This document shows positions 45,416-55,900 of a stretch of DNA of 64,000 bases, piece after piece; position 1 is the first letter of the stretch, and the number at the start of each line of letters is the position of its first letter. The translations under genes were made by a program, and so were the position numbers. The stretch is from contig NZ_FMXR01000017.1 of the NCBI RefSeq assembly GCF_900104415.1, forward strand, positions 19,447-83,446, written 5' to 3'. The notes beneath the pieces were generated by a model that was not told the origin of the DNA, did not search any database, and saw only the letters and a list, made by a program, of their open reading frames with translations. This stretch comes from Eubacterium oxidoreducens (GTDB lineage Bacteria > Bacillota > Clostridia > Lachnospirales > Lachnospiraceae).

Positions 45416-47366
45416 TGGGTTTATGCCACAATTTGAACTGAATAATGTACGACTATTGCAAGAAGCAGGATATCAGGTTCATTATGCAACCAACTTTGGC
45501 GTGCCAATCTATGAGTCGAGGGACGAAACCTTGAGTCGTATGGGAGTGGTGCTCCATCCTATAAGTATCGAGAAGAATCCATTTCGCATAAGAAAGAATA
45601 TGTGGGCATATAAGGAACTGGTGCGCATCATATTTCGAGAACACATTGATGTGGTGCATTGTCACAACCCGAACGGAGGCGTGCTTGCAAGGCTGGCGGC
45701 AAAAAAGAGCAAGCGGAATCCATATGTGCTATACACAGCACATGGGTTCCATTTTTTTAAGGGTGCGCCTTGGAAGAACTGGCTTTTTTATTATCCGGTG
45801 GAGAAGTATCTGGCAAGATATACCGATGTCCTGATTACAATTAATCAAGAGGATTATAATCTGGCAAAATCATTTACCTATAAGGCAGGAGGCGGTCCTA
45901 GACAGATTCCGGGTGTTGGAGTGGATACAGCAAGATTCTATCCGCCGACGAAAACGCAGCGATGTCAGGCAAGAGAGCAGCTAGAGATTCCCAAGGGAGC
46001 GTTTCACCTTGTGTCAGTCGGAGAACTAAATGAAAATAAGAATCACCGGGTTGTAATCGAAGCAATTGCACGGCTTGGTCTTAAAGATATCTATTACAGC
46101 ATCTGCGGAGAGGGACCTGTGAGAGAAAAGCTAGAAAAGCTAATCGAGGCAAAAGGCTTACAAAAGCAGGTCTTTTTAAGAGGCTACTGTACACAGATTG
46201 ACAAGGTGCTATGGTCGGCAGATGCATTTGTCTTTCCCTCCTATCGAGAAGGGCTGGGAATGGCAGCTCTAGAGGCGATGGCATGTGGGGTGGCAATGAT
46301 TGCGGCGGACAATCGGGGAAGCAGAGAGTATCTGTCACAAGAAAGCAATGGAATTGTCTGCGCGCCGCAGAAAGCAGAAGAATTTGCAAGGGCAATCAAG
46401 CGCCTGTATGAAGATGAGAAGCTTCGAACGGAATTTGCAAAGCAGGGGCTTAAGACCGTAGAGCGTTTTACGCTGCAAAGAAATGAAGAAAAGATGCGAG
46501 ACATCTATGGCAGGATACCGGGCGGACAGGGGGCCGAGGAAAGAAAGACGATAAACGGACCTTTGGTGTCTGTGATTATGGGGGTCTATAACCAGAGCAA
46601 CCTAGAGCAGTTTACGCAGGCAGTGGACTCCATCTTGCAGCAGACGATGGGAGATTTGGAATATCTCATCTATAATGATGGCTCTTCAATCCCTGAGGTA
46701 AATGCCTATATAAGTAAGCTAGAAGCAAAGGATTCGAGAATCAAAGTAATCAATGCCGGAGAAAATCACGGATTGGGATACGCGCTTAACCGATGTATCG
46801 AGAGGGCGAAAGGAACGTATCTTGCACGAATGGATGCAGATGATATCTCGCATCCGGACCGGTTTGAGAGGCAAGTTGCGTTTCTTAAGGAGCATCCGGA
46901 GTATATGTGGTGTGGCAGTAATTGCAGGCTGTTTGACGAACAAGGAATCTGGGGCGAAGGCACAAGACCAAAGAATCCACAAACGCAGGACTATCTTAAG
47001 TATTCGCCGTATATTCATCCAAGCGTGATGTACCGGACGGAGCTGTTTGAGAGTGTGACCGGCTATGATGAAGGCAAGAAGACAGCCAGATGTGAAGATT
47101 ATGAACTCTTTATGAGATTGTATGATATGGGCTATCGAGGATACAACATACAAAAACCACTCCTGGATTACCGGGTAAGTAAGGTTGCCTATCACACGAG
47201 AGCTTTTCGATATTATTGGTATGAAGCGCAGATCCGGTTTGAAGGATTTCGAAGGCTAGGTGTACTGTGGCCAAAAGGATGGCTATATGTATTAAGACCT
47301 CTGATCAGCAAAATGGTGCCAACAAAACTAATCGTCTTAAGAAAGGCGCGAGCAGCAGAGCTGTAA
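45384..47366 (+). CDS. Bifunctional glycosyltransferase, GT4 plus GT2 domains
   Basis: A 660-residue fusion. Residues about 1-370 are a GT4 enzyme: HCHNPNGGVLARLA near 95, the donor region VSVGELNENKNHRVVIEA near 210, and the nucleotide-sugar motif FPSYREGLGMAALEAMACG near 290. Residues about 395-620 are a GT2 enzyme: SVIMGVYNQ, LIYNDGSS and the metal motif ARMDADDISHPDRF. The last 50 residues are basic and amphipathic, possibly membrane-facing. Chosen start is the ATG at 45384 (MKRALVVTTTSGFMPQ); an upstream GTG at 45348 is also possible. It should add two sugars in turn, perhaps rhamnose given the upstream genes; the sugars are inferred. Confidence 0.88.
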   Translation: MKRALVVTTTSGFMPQFELNNVRLLQEAGYQVHYATNFGVPIYESRDETLSRMGVVLHPISIEKNPFRIRKNMWAYKELVRIIFREHIDVVHCHNPNGGVLARLAAKKSKRNPYVLYTAHGFHFFKGAPWKNWLFYYPVEKYLARYTDVLITINQEDYNLAKSFTYKAGGGPRQIPGVGVDTARFYPPTKTQRCQAREQLEIPKGAFHLVSVGELNENKNHRVVIEAIARLGLKDIYYSICGEGPVREKLEKLIEAKGLQKQVFLRGYCTQIDKVLWSADAFVFPSYREGLGMAALEAMACGVAMIAADNRGSREYLSQESNGIVCAPQKAEEFARAIKRLYEDEKLRTEFAKQGLKTVERFTLQRNEEKMRDIYGRIPGGQGAEERKTINGPLVSVIMGVYNQSNLEQFTQAVDSILQQTMGDLEYLIYNDGSSIPEVNAYISKLEAKDSRIKVINAGENHGLGYALNRCIERAKGTYLARMDADDISHPDRFERQVAFLKEHPEYMWCGSNCRLFDEQGIWGEGTRPKNPQTQDYLKYSPYIHPSVMYRTELFESVTGYDEGKKTARCEDYELFMRLYDMGYRGYNIQKPLLDYRVSKVAYHTRAFRYYWYEAQIRFEGFRRLGVLWPKGWLYVLRPLISKMVPTKLIVLRKARAAEL

Positions 47367-47438
47367 AAGAAAAGGGAATCGTTATCGGACGGTGCGCGTG
47401 TATAGTAGATAAAATGAAAAAAGGATGAGGCTAGATTT

Positions 47439-48830
47439 ATGAACAATCCAGATCTAAATAGTTATCTTAAGAATTTAGAAAATACAATATATGAGGAGCC
47501 GGTAGCGGAGCTGCTAACCAGGTTTACGAAGGCGCAAGATCAGATGTACCTTGTGGCATGGGCGCCGCCGCTCATCGAGTATGTACTTTGGGTATTGAAA
47601 GAAGCACTAGAAGATGGGATTGAGAGACTGTATTTTCTCGCAAGAGATGCCTATCCTATGTACCTTGCAGCACAGGAAATTACCAAAGGCCTTAAGCTTC
47701 CAATCGAATGTCGTTATCTGCGAGTGTCCCGCTATGCGCTTCGCATGCCGGAGTATCATCTGGTAGGAGAAGCATGTCTTGAGCGCATCTTTCTATCCGG
47801 AATTAATGTCACGCTCAAGCAGATTCTTCTTAGAGCGAATCTTAGTGAAGATGAGATGGTAAGAGTGGCTAAGCAGATAGGATCTGAGAAGAATCTAGAG
47901 CAGATCTTGAATCGGCGGGAGATTCTAGAGCTGAAGGAATGCGTCAGAGAAAAATGTCGCCAGGGTGAGTGCGATTTGTTGGACTTAATTTATGATAAAT
48001 CTAAAGCGGCTTACAAGCAGGCAATGGGGTATCTAACACAAGAAGGACTGTTAGAGGATGTAAGGTGGGGCGTGGTGGACAGCGGATGGGTCGGCACGAT
48101 TCAAAAGAGTCTGTATCATCTGCTACGCACACGCAAGGACGAACTTATCGTTCGAGGCTATTATTTCGGTTTATATGAACTTCCAAGGGATCAACAAGGC
48201 TGTATCTATAAGGCGTATTATTTCATGCCTACAGGAGAGATTGGCAAGAAGAGCCGGTTTAGTAATTGCCTGTATGAGGTGATGTATTCAGAAGATAGTC
48301 CGATGGTAGAAGGATACGAGAAAAGGGATGGTGGTTATGAGCCGGTTTTTTCAACTGTTAACAATCCAAATTCTGACATAATTCATACAAATACGGCTAT
48401 CCTAACTGAAGTATCAAAAAAAATTATAGGTAAAAAGTACGATTGTCTATACAATACTGAAAAAAATATGATATACTTAAATAAGCTGTTGGATAGAGGA
48501 AAAGTTGCCGATAAGACCTATACGAGACTGATGTCGCGACCGGATGAATGGGAGGCTGCCTACTATGGACAGCTATTGTTCTCTGATGACGTGGTAGACA
48601 GTCATATGTATACGGCAGCGAATAAGCTGACGCAGCAGGAGATTAAGGATCTAAGAGTTCTATCGAAACTTAAGATTATGCTTGGTCTGTCGGATAAAGT
48701 ATTGCATGAAAGTGCATGGATCGAAGGCAGCATCGTAATCGCGGGAGGTAAGGTGAGAAGGAACCTTAGAGGAGCGAAAAGAGCGAAATATCTGACGCAT
48801 CTTCGGCAAAGCATGAAGAGTCGTCGGTAA
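47439..48830 (+). CDS. COG5610-like domain protein without HAD part
   Basis: A 463-residue soluble protein of unknown function. Its motifs RLYFLARDAYPMYLAAQ (near residue 65), RVSRYALRMPEY (near 100) and GVVDSGWVGTIQKSL (near 210) match the second domain of the two larger proteins at 52933 and 60121 (FLARDMEVFYKVYN / FLSRDGDILMQVYQ and DLGWKGTAVVYL / DIGWAGSGALAL). It lacks their N-terminal HAD-like domain. Inside it, from about 48350 to 48490, base composition is abruptly AT-rich. It lies between the GT4-GT2 gene and the ABC exporter genes. Enzymatic activity cannot be assigned. Confidence 0.72.
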   Translation: MNNPDLNSYLKNLENTIYEEPVAELLTRFTKAQDQMYLVAWAPPLIEYVLWVLKEALEDGIERLYFLARDAYPMYLAAQEITKGLKLPIECRYLRVSRYALRMPEYHLVGEACLERIFLSGINVTLKQILLRANLSEDEMVRVAKQIGSEKNLEQILNRREILELKECVREKCRQGECDLLDLIYDKSKAAYKQAMGYLTQEGLLEDVRWGVVDSGWVGTIQKSLYHLLRTRKDELIVRGYYFGLYELPRDQQGCIYKAYYFMPTGEIGKKSRFSNCLYEVMYSEDSPMVEGYEKRDGGYEPVFSTVNNPNSDIIHTNTAILTEVSKKIIGKKYDCLYNTEKNMIYLNKLLDRGKVADKTYTRLMSRPDEWEAAYYGQLLFSDDVVDSHMYTAANKLTQQEIKDLRVLSKLKIMLGLSDKVLHESAWIEGSIVIAGGKVRRNLRGAKRAKYLTHLRQSMKSRR

Positions 48831-48848
48831 TCATAAAAGAGGGTTAAG

Positions 48849-49784
48849 ATGTTTGAAGCAGTAGGCGTGGCTGTTGTAGGAGCATGTATCTTACAGCTTG
48901 CCTATCAAAAGTTTGATGATCATAGAGAACTTCCTGATTACACCAAGGAGAATCTTGCATTTAGGGAAGTGAAAGAGCAAGAGGCGAGCGATTACAGGAA
49001 AGAGATTGCGCCTTATCTGCTTAAGGAGTTAGAGCAACATGAAGATGAGCCGGTCATACAGGTAAGAGATTTGACCATGCGATTTAAGGTTGCGACCAGC
49101 AACGCATCCGGCCTTAAGGATTACATGATTCAGAAAGTGAAAAAGCAGATGACCTATAAGGAATTATTTGCTTTAAATAACATAAGCTTTAATGTCTTTA
49201 AGGGAGAGATTGTAGGCGTGATTGGAACCAATGGTTCCGGCAAGTCGACGCTTCTTAAGATTGTATCCGGAGCACTGACTCCGACGGAGGGAGAAGTCCT
49301 TGTAGACAAGAAGAAGGTACAACTTCTTACGTTGGGTACCGGATTTGACTTCGAACTTACGGCAAGAGAGAATGTCTATCTCAATGGAGCAATCATTGGT
49401 TACTCCAAATCATTTATAGATCAGCACTATGATGAAATCGTTGAGTTCGCAGAACTTGATGGTTTCATGGAAGAGAAAGTCAAGAACTTCTCATCCGGAA
49501 TGGTATCAAGACTGGGATTTGCAATTGCTACAGTTGCAGGTGCAGCAGAGATCTTGATTCTAGACGAAGTATTGTCAGTAGGAGATGAATTCTTCCGCAA
49601 GAAATCACTGGCAAGAATTAAGGAGCTGATTCATGGCGGCTCTACTGTACTTATGGTATCTCATGGCATGGGAACCATCCTTGATAACTGCACAAAGGTT
49701 GTGTGGATTGAACAGGGAAATATGAGAATGGTGGGGGACCCGAAGACGGTATGCGCAGCATATCGAAATCAATTTAACGAATAA
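48849..49784 (+). CDS. Polysaccharide ABC exporter, ATP-binding subunit (Wzt/TagH type)
   Basis: A 311-residue ATPase. A short hydrophobic start (about 1-20) and a charged linker precede the ABC domain (from about 70): Walker A GTNGSGKST, signature FSSGMVSRLGFAIAT, Walker B ILILDEVLSVGDEFF and the His switch VSHGMG. It lacks the C-terminal carbohydrate-binding extension of many Wzt proteins. The permease follows after one base. Together they should move an undecaprenyl-linked polymer or a teichoic-acid-like chain across the membrane. Confidence 0.9.
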   Translation: MFEAVGVAVVGACILQLAYQKFDDHRELPDYTKENLAFREVKEQEASDYRKEIAPYLLKELEQHEDEPVIQVRDLTMRFKVATSNASGLKDYMIQKVKKQMTYKELFALNNISFNVFKGEIVGVIGTNGSGKSTLLKIVSGALTPTEGEVLVDKKKVQLLTLGTGFDFELTARENVYLNGAIIGYSKSFIDQHYDEIVEFAELDGFMEEKVKNFSSGMVSRLGFAIATVAGAAEILILDEVLSVGDEFFRKKSLARIKELIHGGSTVLMVSHGMGTILDNCTKVVWIEQGNMRMVGDPKTVCAAYRNQFNE

Positions 49785-49785
49785 T

Positions 49786-50586
49786 ATGGATAACACACAA
49801 GTAATAGAACAAGCAAGTCAAGGAAATTCAAGAAAACAATATTGGTATGTCATTCGAGAGCTGACCGGTCGGGAAATCAAGCGTAAGTATGCGAGAAGCT
49901 ATCTGGGTATTATCTGGAGCGTCCTAAACCCGCTCCTTACCATGATTGTACTATCGGCGATCTTTTCGACGATGTTCAAACGCTCCATCGAAAACTATCC
50001 GGTCTATTATCTGACAGGATGGATCATCTGGCAGCTGTTTAGTGAAGCAACCAGATCTTCGCTTACCGTATTGGTGGATAATAAGAATCTGCTGATTAAG
50101 ACCAAGATTCCAAGAATTGTATTCGTCTTATCAAGATGTTATACTGCGCTTGTGAACTTTGCATTTTCATGCATTGCCTATGTCTTTATCATCGCAATAT
50201 TTCAATTGACACCGGATATCACCTGGCTGTTATTCTTTGTGGATATGGCTTTCATCCTGATATTGTCGATTGGAATGGGCGCATTGTTATCGATATTATA
50301 TGTATTTTTTGCAGATGTGAAGCATCTATACGGAGTATTTCTTACGATGCTGATGTATCTGTCGGCCATCTTTTATCCGGTAGATAGTCTGCCGGGATGG
50401 ATGCAATCGGTATTGGGAGTGAATCCCATCTATATCTTTATTGACTTCGCAAGAAGTGCCATTATGGAATACGAGGTTCCGGATCCGATTATCTGGATCA
50501 AGATGATAGTATGGAGCATCGTAGTATTTGCCATTGGAATTACGGTATTTCGCCGTCGGCAAAATGATGTGATGATTCACATCTAG
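49786..50586 (+). CDS. Polysaccharide ABC exporter, permease subunit (Wzm/TagG type)
   Basis: A 266-residue membrane protein of the ABC-2 family with about six transmembrane segments. Typical parts are the amphipathic start RELTGREIKRKYARSYLGII, LNPLLTMIVLSAIF and the later PVDSLPGWMQSVLGVNPIYI. ATG 49786 lies 1 bp after the ATPase stop. Confidence 0.92.
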   Translation: MDNTQVIEQASQGNSRKQYWYVIRELTGREIKRKYARSYLGIIWSVLNPLLTMIVLSAIFSTMFKRSIENYPVYYLTGWIIWQLFSEATRSSLTVLVDNKNLLIKTKIPRIVFVLSRCYTALVNFAFSCIAYVFIIAIFQLTPDITWLLFFVDMAFILILSIGMGALLSILYVFFADVKHLYGVFLTMLMYLSAIFYPVDSLPGWMQSVLGVNPIYIFIDFARSAIMEYEVPDPIIWIKMIVWSIVVFAIGITVFRRRQNDVMIHI

Positions 50587-50690
50587 TAATCGATAAAAGT
50601 TCCGCAAGGAATTTTTATATAAACTCACATTTTTCATACGCGTATGAAAGACAAACCTATACAGGGTAAACGAGAGGAGAATATTATTAA

Positions 50691-51083
50691 ATGAAAATGA
50701 AAAAGTATGTAGCTGCAGCAATGGCAGCCGCAATGGTATTAGGATGTACACCAGCAATTGCTGCAACAACATCAGCAACAGAGACAACTGCTACTCAGGA
50801 AGTAACTGTTAAGAAGCCTGCTAAAGTTACTTTAACTGCTAAGAAGAAAGCAATCAAGGTTACAATTAAGAAAGTAGCCGGAGTTAAGGGATATCAGGTA
50901 AGATATGCAACAAAGAAGTCTATGAAGGGCGCTAAGACGGTTACGACATCAAAGACTACTGTAACAATTAAGAAATTAAAATCTAAGAAGAAATATTATG
51001 TACAGGTTCGTTCATACAAGAAAGTAGACGGAAAGAAAGTTTATTCTAAGTGGACAACTGTAAAGACAAAAAAGACAAAATAA
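50691..51083 (+). CDS. Small secreted, strongly basic fibronectin type III-like protein
   Basis: A 130-residue protein with a Sec signal peptide (MKMKKYVAAAMAAAMVLGCT, cleavage near AIA-ATT at about residue 26; the Cys might alternatively suggest lipidation but no good lipobox is seen). A Thr-rich spacer leads to one fibronectin-III-like domain (VAGVKGYQVRYATKKSMKG to YYVQVRSYKKVDGKKVYSKW). About a quarter of the residues are Lys, so it could bind the anionic surface polymer. AGAGGAG precedes the ATG and a strong terminator follows: it forms its own unit within the polysaccharide locus. Function unknown. Confidence 0.78.
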   Translation: MKMKKYVAAAMAAAMVLGCTPAIAATTSATETTATQEVTVKKPAKVTLTAKKKAIKVTIKKVAGVKGYQVRYATKKSMKGAKTVTTSKTTVTIKKLKSKKKYYVQVRSYKKVDGKKVYSKWTTVKTKKTK

Positions 51084-51122
51084 TAGGAACTAGTTATATC
51101 TTAAGTGATAAATGTGAGTTAC

Positions 51123-51164
51123 ATCCGAGGCTAAGGCGAGTGGCCTTAGTCTCGGATTTTTTTG
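51123..51164 (+). terminator. Strong terminator after the FN3-like gene
   Basis: TCCGAGGCTAAGGC and GCCTTAGTCTCGGA pair around GAGTG, with TTTTTTT after. Confidence 0.92.
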
Positions 51165-51304
51165 ATACAGTCGGGATATAAGATTAGGCTGCGTCAAACG
51201 CTTTGCGAGGATGAGAAAGAGGCGCAAGCGAGTCATAAATGTAATAGGACTTGGGGGATTGTCCGGCATTTGTTCTTGGACCTAAGTCCTGGTAAGAGGG
51301 AAAT

Positions 51305-52846
51305 ATGTTAAAGAAAGTGCAAAGCGAGTTTGTGAAGATCTTAATTGCCTTGATGTTCACATTGATACCGCTTTATTATTCATATGATTCATACTTTGGT
51401 TACTATGATATTATGCGCGATAAGGTGCGGATGATTCTTTTGGTTGGAAGCATCATAACAGTAATTATTATAGTTACCTTTATCATCAGTTTTATTCTAA
51501 ATATCAAGCATAAAACATTATTAGAAAATGTAAAATCAGAAATCAAATCGATCAGGTTGTTAGACGTGGTCGTTTTCGTATTTGCTGTTTTGGCAATTAT
51601 CTCTACACTGTTATCTGAGAATCGTCATGCATCCTTTACCGGCGGAATTGCCTGGTATGTGGGAAGCGGATTGATCATCTTGGGAACGGTGCTCTATTTT
51701 ATTGTTTCAAGATTTTTTTATTGTAAAAAGGATATATGGGCGTATGTGCTTTTTGGCGCATTTGCCGTTGTTATAATCGGCAATCTCGATCGTATGGGCT
51801 ATGATTTTTTAGAGCTTCATGATGAGATTCCGCTCCAATACAACATCTTCATTTCCACGATTGGAAATGTGAACTTCTGGGCGGCATTTCTTGCGATGCT
51901 GGTTCCGTTCTTTATGCTGGCTCCTTTATTTATAAAAAATAAGGCGGCAAAAGGCATTGTGTATCTGTTTTTATTGGCTTCCTACTTTGGATTCTTTTGC
52001 ACACTTGTCAACGGAACGTACATGAGCATAGCGATTGCCGGTACCTTTATTATGTACTTTACGCTCAAGAAGGTGGAGCGTTTTTATAATCTTGCGATTA
52101 ACGGAATCTTATTTACTATAGCAGGCGCAATCGCGCGCGTATGGTATCTCAATCCGGATCTTTGTCGCAGACAGATGGATGTCGATAGCATCTCGAAGCT
52201 TCTTTTGGACACGAAGCTTGTGGCAGTTCCGGGAGTCGTTGGTGTGATAATTCTGGCTCTATTATTTATCTACCATGGTTTTTCGGAAAAGGGACAAAGG
52301 CGCGTTGCCTTTGTCGTGGAAAAGGTGCTTACCAAAGTCTGGCTTATCCTCGTTGCAGCCGGCGTTGTGGCAGCCATCTACTATGTTGCAACGCATTATT
52401 CACTGGAGCTATTCAACTACCGCGGCTCAATCTGGTATTATGCCGTGCGTGGCTTCGCAGATGGCAGCGTAAAAGACAAGCTTATTGGTGTTGGCCCTGG
52501 TCTTCTTGACAATGTAACACTTGCCCAGATCGATATCGATAAGGCTGCCGGCATTGAGGTTGTATGGGATTATTTCTACGAGACGGCTCATAATGATGTG
52601 ATTGAGTATCTAGTTACGATGGGAATTATAGGAGCTGCGCTCAAAATCTTGATGCTTGCGCTCCCATACTTTATGTTCCGCAAAGAAACTGAATATCAAG
52701 TAGAAAGAGCTGCTATCCTGGCGGCACTTACCGGATTTATCGGCCAGGGATTGATTTATGGACCATATCCATTGACGTATATTGTGTATACGATGTTTTT
52801 AGGAATGTATGTGGGGTATGGAAGAAAAGGGAAAGGAAAACAGTGA
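51305..52846 (+). CDS. O-antigen ligase/polymerase (Wzy_C)-like membrane protein
   Basis: A 513-residue membrane protein with about 11-12 hydrophobic segments and one large extracytoplasmic loop (about 375-440) containing YRGSIWYYAVRGF, LIGVGPGLLDN and YETAHNDVIEYLVTMGIIG, the pattern of the O-antigen ligase/polymerase family. It should join or polymerise lipid-linked oligosaccharides outside the membrane. GAGGGAAAT precedes the ATG. A terminator and a structured spacer separate it from the upstream FN3 gene. Ligase versus polymerase cannot be settled from sequence. Confidence 0.85.
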   Translation: MLKKVQSEFVKILIALMFTLIPLYYSYDSYFGYYDIMRDKVRMILLVGSIITVIIIVTFIISFILNIKHKTLLENVKSEIKSIRLLDVVVFVFAVLAIISTLLSENRHASFTGGIAWYVGSGLIILGTVLYFIVSRFFYCKKDIWAYVLFGAFAVVIIGNLDRMGYDFLELHDEIPLQYNIFISTIGNVNFWAAFLAMLVPFFMLAPLFIKNKAAKGIVYLFLLASYFGFFCTLVNGTYMSIAIAGTFIMYFTLKKVERFYNLAINGILFTIAGAIARVWYLNPDLCRRQMDVDSISKLLLDTKLVAVPGVVGVIILALLFIYHGFSEKGQRRVAFVVEKVLTKVWLILVAAGVVAAIYYVATHYSLELFNYRGSIWYYAVRGFADGSVKDKLIGVGPGLLDNVTLAQIDIDKAAGIEVVWDYFYETAHNDVIEYLVTMGIIGAALKILMLALPYFMFRKETEYQVERAAILAALTGFIGQGLIYGPYPLTYIVYTMFLGMYVGYGRKGKGKQ

Positions 52847-52932
52847 CATCTTAACGCATGGAAGAGTAGCGTGGATGAGTTTTGAAAAATGAGAAAGTCT
52901 TAAAGACTTATATGAAATAGAGGAGTGAGAGA

Positions 52933-55900
52933 ATGAGTAGGATAAAAGATGCCTTATATAATTATTTTGTAAGAAAGAATGGCCGAGTTTGGTATGAATA
53001 TGAAAGATATGTAAGAGAACATTTGGAGGAACATAAAACAAATAAGGTAGGACATATACTACTACTTTTAAAATTAAATTGGTTTTATAGAGTGAAAAAA
53101 GGAGAAACTCCGTATTTATATTGGGATGCACCAATGAATCAAATAGATGATACAAAATTAGGATTTGACAGGAGTACTAGGTTTTATCCAGAATCACAGG
53201 TTGAAAAACGAGAATCTATGGATTTGATGGTTGAGAAACTAGCTCAATATGACGTTATTTGTGTAGATGTTTTTGATACATTGATATTTAGAGCGGTTAA
53301 TAAAGCAGAAGATGTATTTGAAATTTTGGGAGCAAAAAAGGGCTTACAAAATTTTAAAATTGTACGAAAAAACGCAATTGAAAATGCACGGAAGCTGACA
53401 GGAAAATTTGATGTCTGTTTAAATGAAATATATGAAGAAATTTATAGTTATTATGGAAAACGTGTAGTCCCTAAAGAGGAGTTGGAGTTAGAAAAAAAGA
53501 TAACATATGCTAATCCGTATATGTTAGAGGTGGTTAAAAAATTACAATTATTGGAGAAAAAAATAATAGCTGTTTCTGATATGTATTTTAATTCAAAAGA
53601 AATATTGGAGATATTAGAAGAAGCAGGATATTCAAATATAGAGGTGTTTTCTTCGGCAGATTATGGACGGAATAAACAAACAGGTGAATTGCAAAGATAT
53701 GTGATGACAAAATGCGGAGAAAGCTTGTCTTATATCTTTGTCGGAGATAATTATCAATCTGACTTTATAAAATCTAAGGAAGTTGGGATGGATGCTTACT
53801 GGTATAAAAATTGTTTAGATATAGGAGACAGATATCGAAGTAATGTAGATAATTCTATTGCTGGAAAAATTTATCGCGGTATAGTAAATAATAAACTTCA
53901 TAATGGAACGTTTAATGGAAATTGTTTTTATGAACATGGTTATACTTATGGTGGATATATAGTTTTAGGATTCTGTAGATGGATTAATCAATTAGCATTA
54001 AAACATAATTATGATAAATTCCTTTTTTTAGCCAGAGATATGGAGGTTTTTTATAAGGTATATAATAAGCTAGATAATAGTATTGATAATAGGTATGTGG
54101 AGTTTTCAAGATTTGCCTCTCAGCAACTTATTTTCGATTTGTTTCCGGGAGAATATTTTGAATATACAATAGAGACGCGTATTAAAAAAAATACTATAAA
54201 TGAAGTTCTTTCGATTTATGATTTGCCAAAATTTGAAAAAGAATTAAAGGAGTTTAATTTAAATGGTGATGAAAAATTAGATGAAGATAATTATTTGCTA
54301 TTAAAAAAATTGATGCTGAAATATAGAGATAAGATTAAAGAACATTTTTCAGATGCAATGGCAGGAGCAAGAGCGTATTATAAGGATTTGGTTGGAGATT
54401 CGAAAAATGTATGCATTTTAGATCTGGGATGGAAAGGAACAGCTGTTGTTTATTTGAAAGCCTTATTTGAAAAATGGGGGATTAAAGCTGATGTTCATGG
54501 TGCAATTGTGAGTGTGTCAGGTAATTCATATGCTAAATCAATCTGTGATATGGGTTTAATCCATACGTATATGAGAAGAGAGGATATGAATTTTACAGCG
54601 GGTGTTCCTAAAAATGCAAATTTTGAGGCTTTTAGGGGGCATTTGTTTGAAGCTACATTTACATCGGCTAAGAGTTCTTTGTTAGAATATACAACAAAAG
54701 AAAAATTTATTTATGCAAGAGAAAATCCTAATAGTGAAATAGTTAAAGATATACAACAAGGAATAATAGATTTCTGTGAAGAATATAGAGCAAGAATAAA
54801 GGGATGGGGAGAAGAATATCAAATAACAGGATTGTCTGCAAATACACCTATTAATAAGGCATTAAAGGAAAAAGGTTATGTAATCCCAGTGTGGGGAGAA
54901 ATAATGGATGAGGCTTCAGCAGAATCTGGTTTTGTAAAAGAATCTAAAATGAAATCTTTCTTTGCATTTATGGTATCAACGAATTGTGCTACAGAGAAAG
55001 AGTATGGTAAATATTATCAATATAAAGATGAAAGCGATAATATTTTTATTTGTAGTACATACAGTCAGGTTTTTATTACACTGGTAAAAGTTTTTAGTGA
55101 AAAAATTACAAATGTAGATATTTTGCTGTATGATGACATACCAAACTGCCCAAAACTGCGAGAAAGTTTAAAGAAGACAAAACTATTTAAGAATATAGTT
55201 ATATTCTCAAAAGAAGGATTGCCGCCACGTTTTCATAAAGAAGAAAAACGTGCAGGAGTATTATTAGAATATCACAAATTACATATGATAAAAGTAGAAC
55301 GAAAACTACAGGTTCAATTAGAGCGGTATAAGGATATCTATGTATATTATGATGGGCATCATATCGGGTTATATCTTCAGGAAAAACATATAAAGTATCA
55401 TCTGATTGAGGATGGAATGAATCATTTTCAACATATATATGCGACACCAAGTGCACAAGAAATACCAGTACTTAATAAGCAGAATTTACTAGGATATCAA
55501 AGAGGATACATGTATTTGTGTTGTGGACAAAATCCGGATTGTATATCGTTAGAAGTAAACGAAAATAAGGATTTAGCATTGACACATCCAAATGTTGTTG
55601 AGAATCCTCGATCTGAAATGATAAAACGATTAAGTGATACGCAGAAGAAGGTGATTTATGATGTGTTTTTGAGTGAGATGAAACAATTAGAAAACACCAA
55701 AAATGACTTAGCCATAGTGTTTACTTCAGTTTTGGTAAATGATGGATGGGTTGATTCTGAAGCTACGCAAATTAAAATATATCGAGATATTGTAAATGAA
55801 TTAAAAAAAGAAGGGTATTTTGTGGTGATTAAGCCGCATCCACGAGATAAGATTATTTATAATAAGCAGTTTCAAGATTGTTTAATTATAGATAGAGCAT

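Noticed and set aside
52933..53900. HAD domain as the missing KdsC phosphatase
   Set aside because: Not accepted as an annotation because the general acid/base Asp of motif I is replaced by Phe in both HAD-containing proteins; kept only as a question in the findings.
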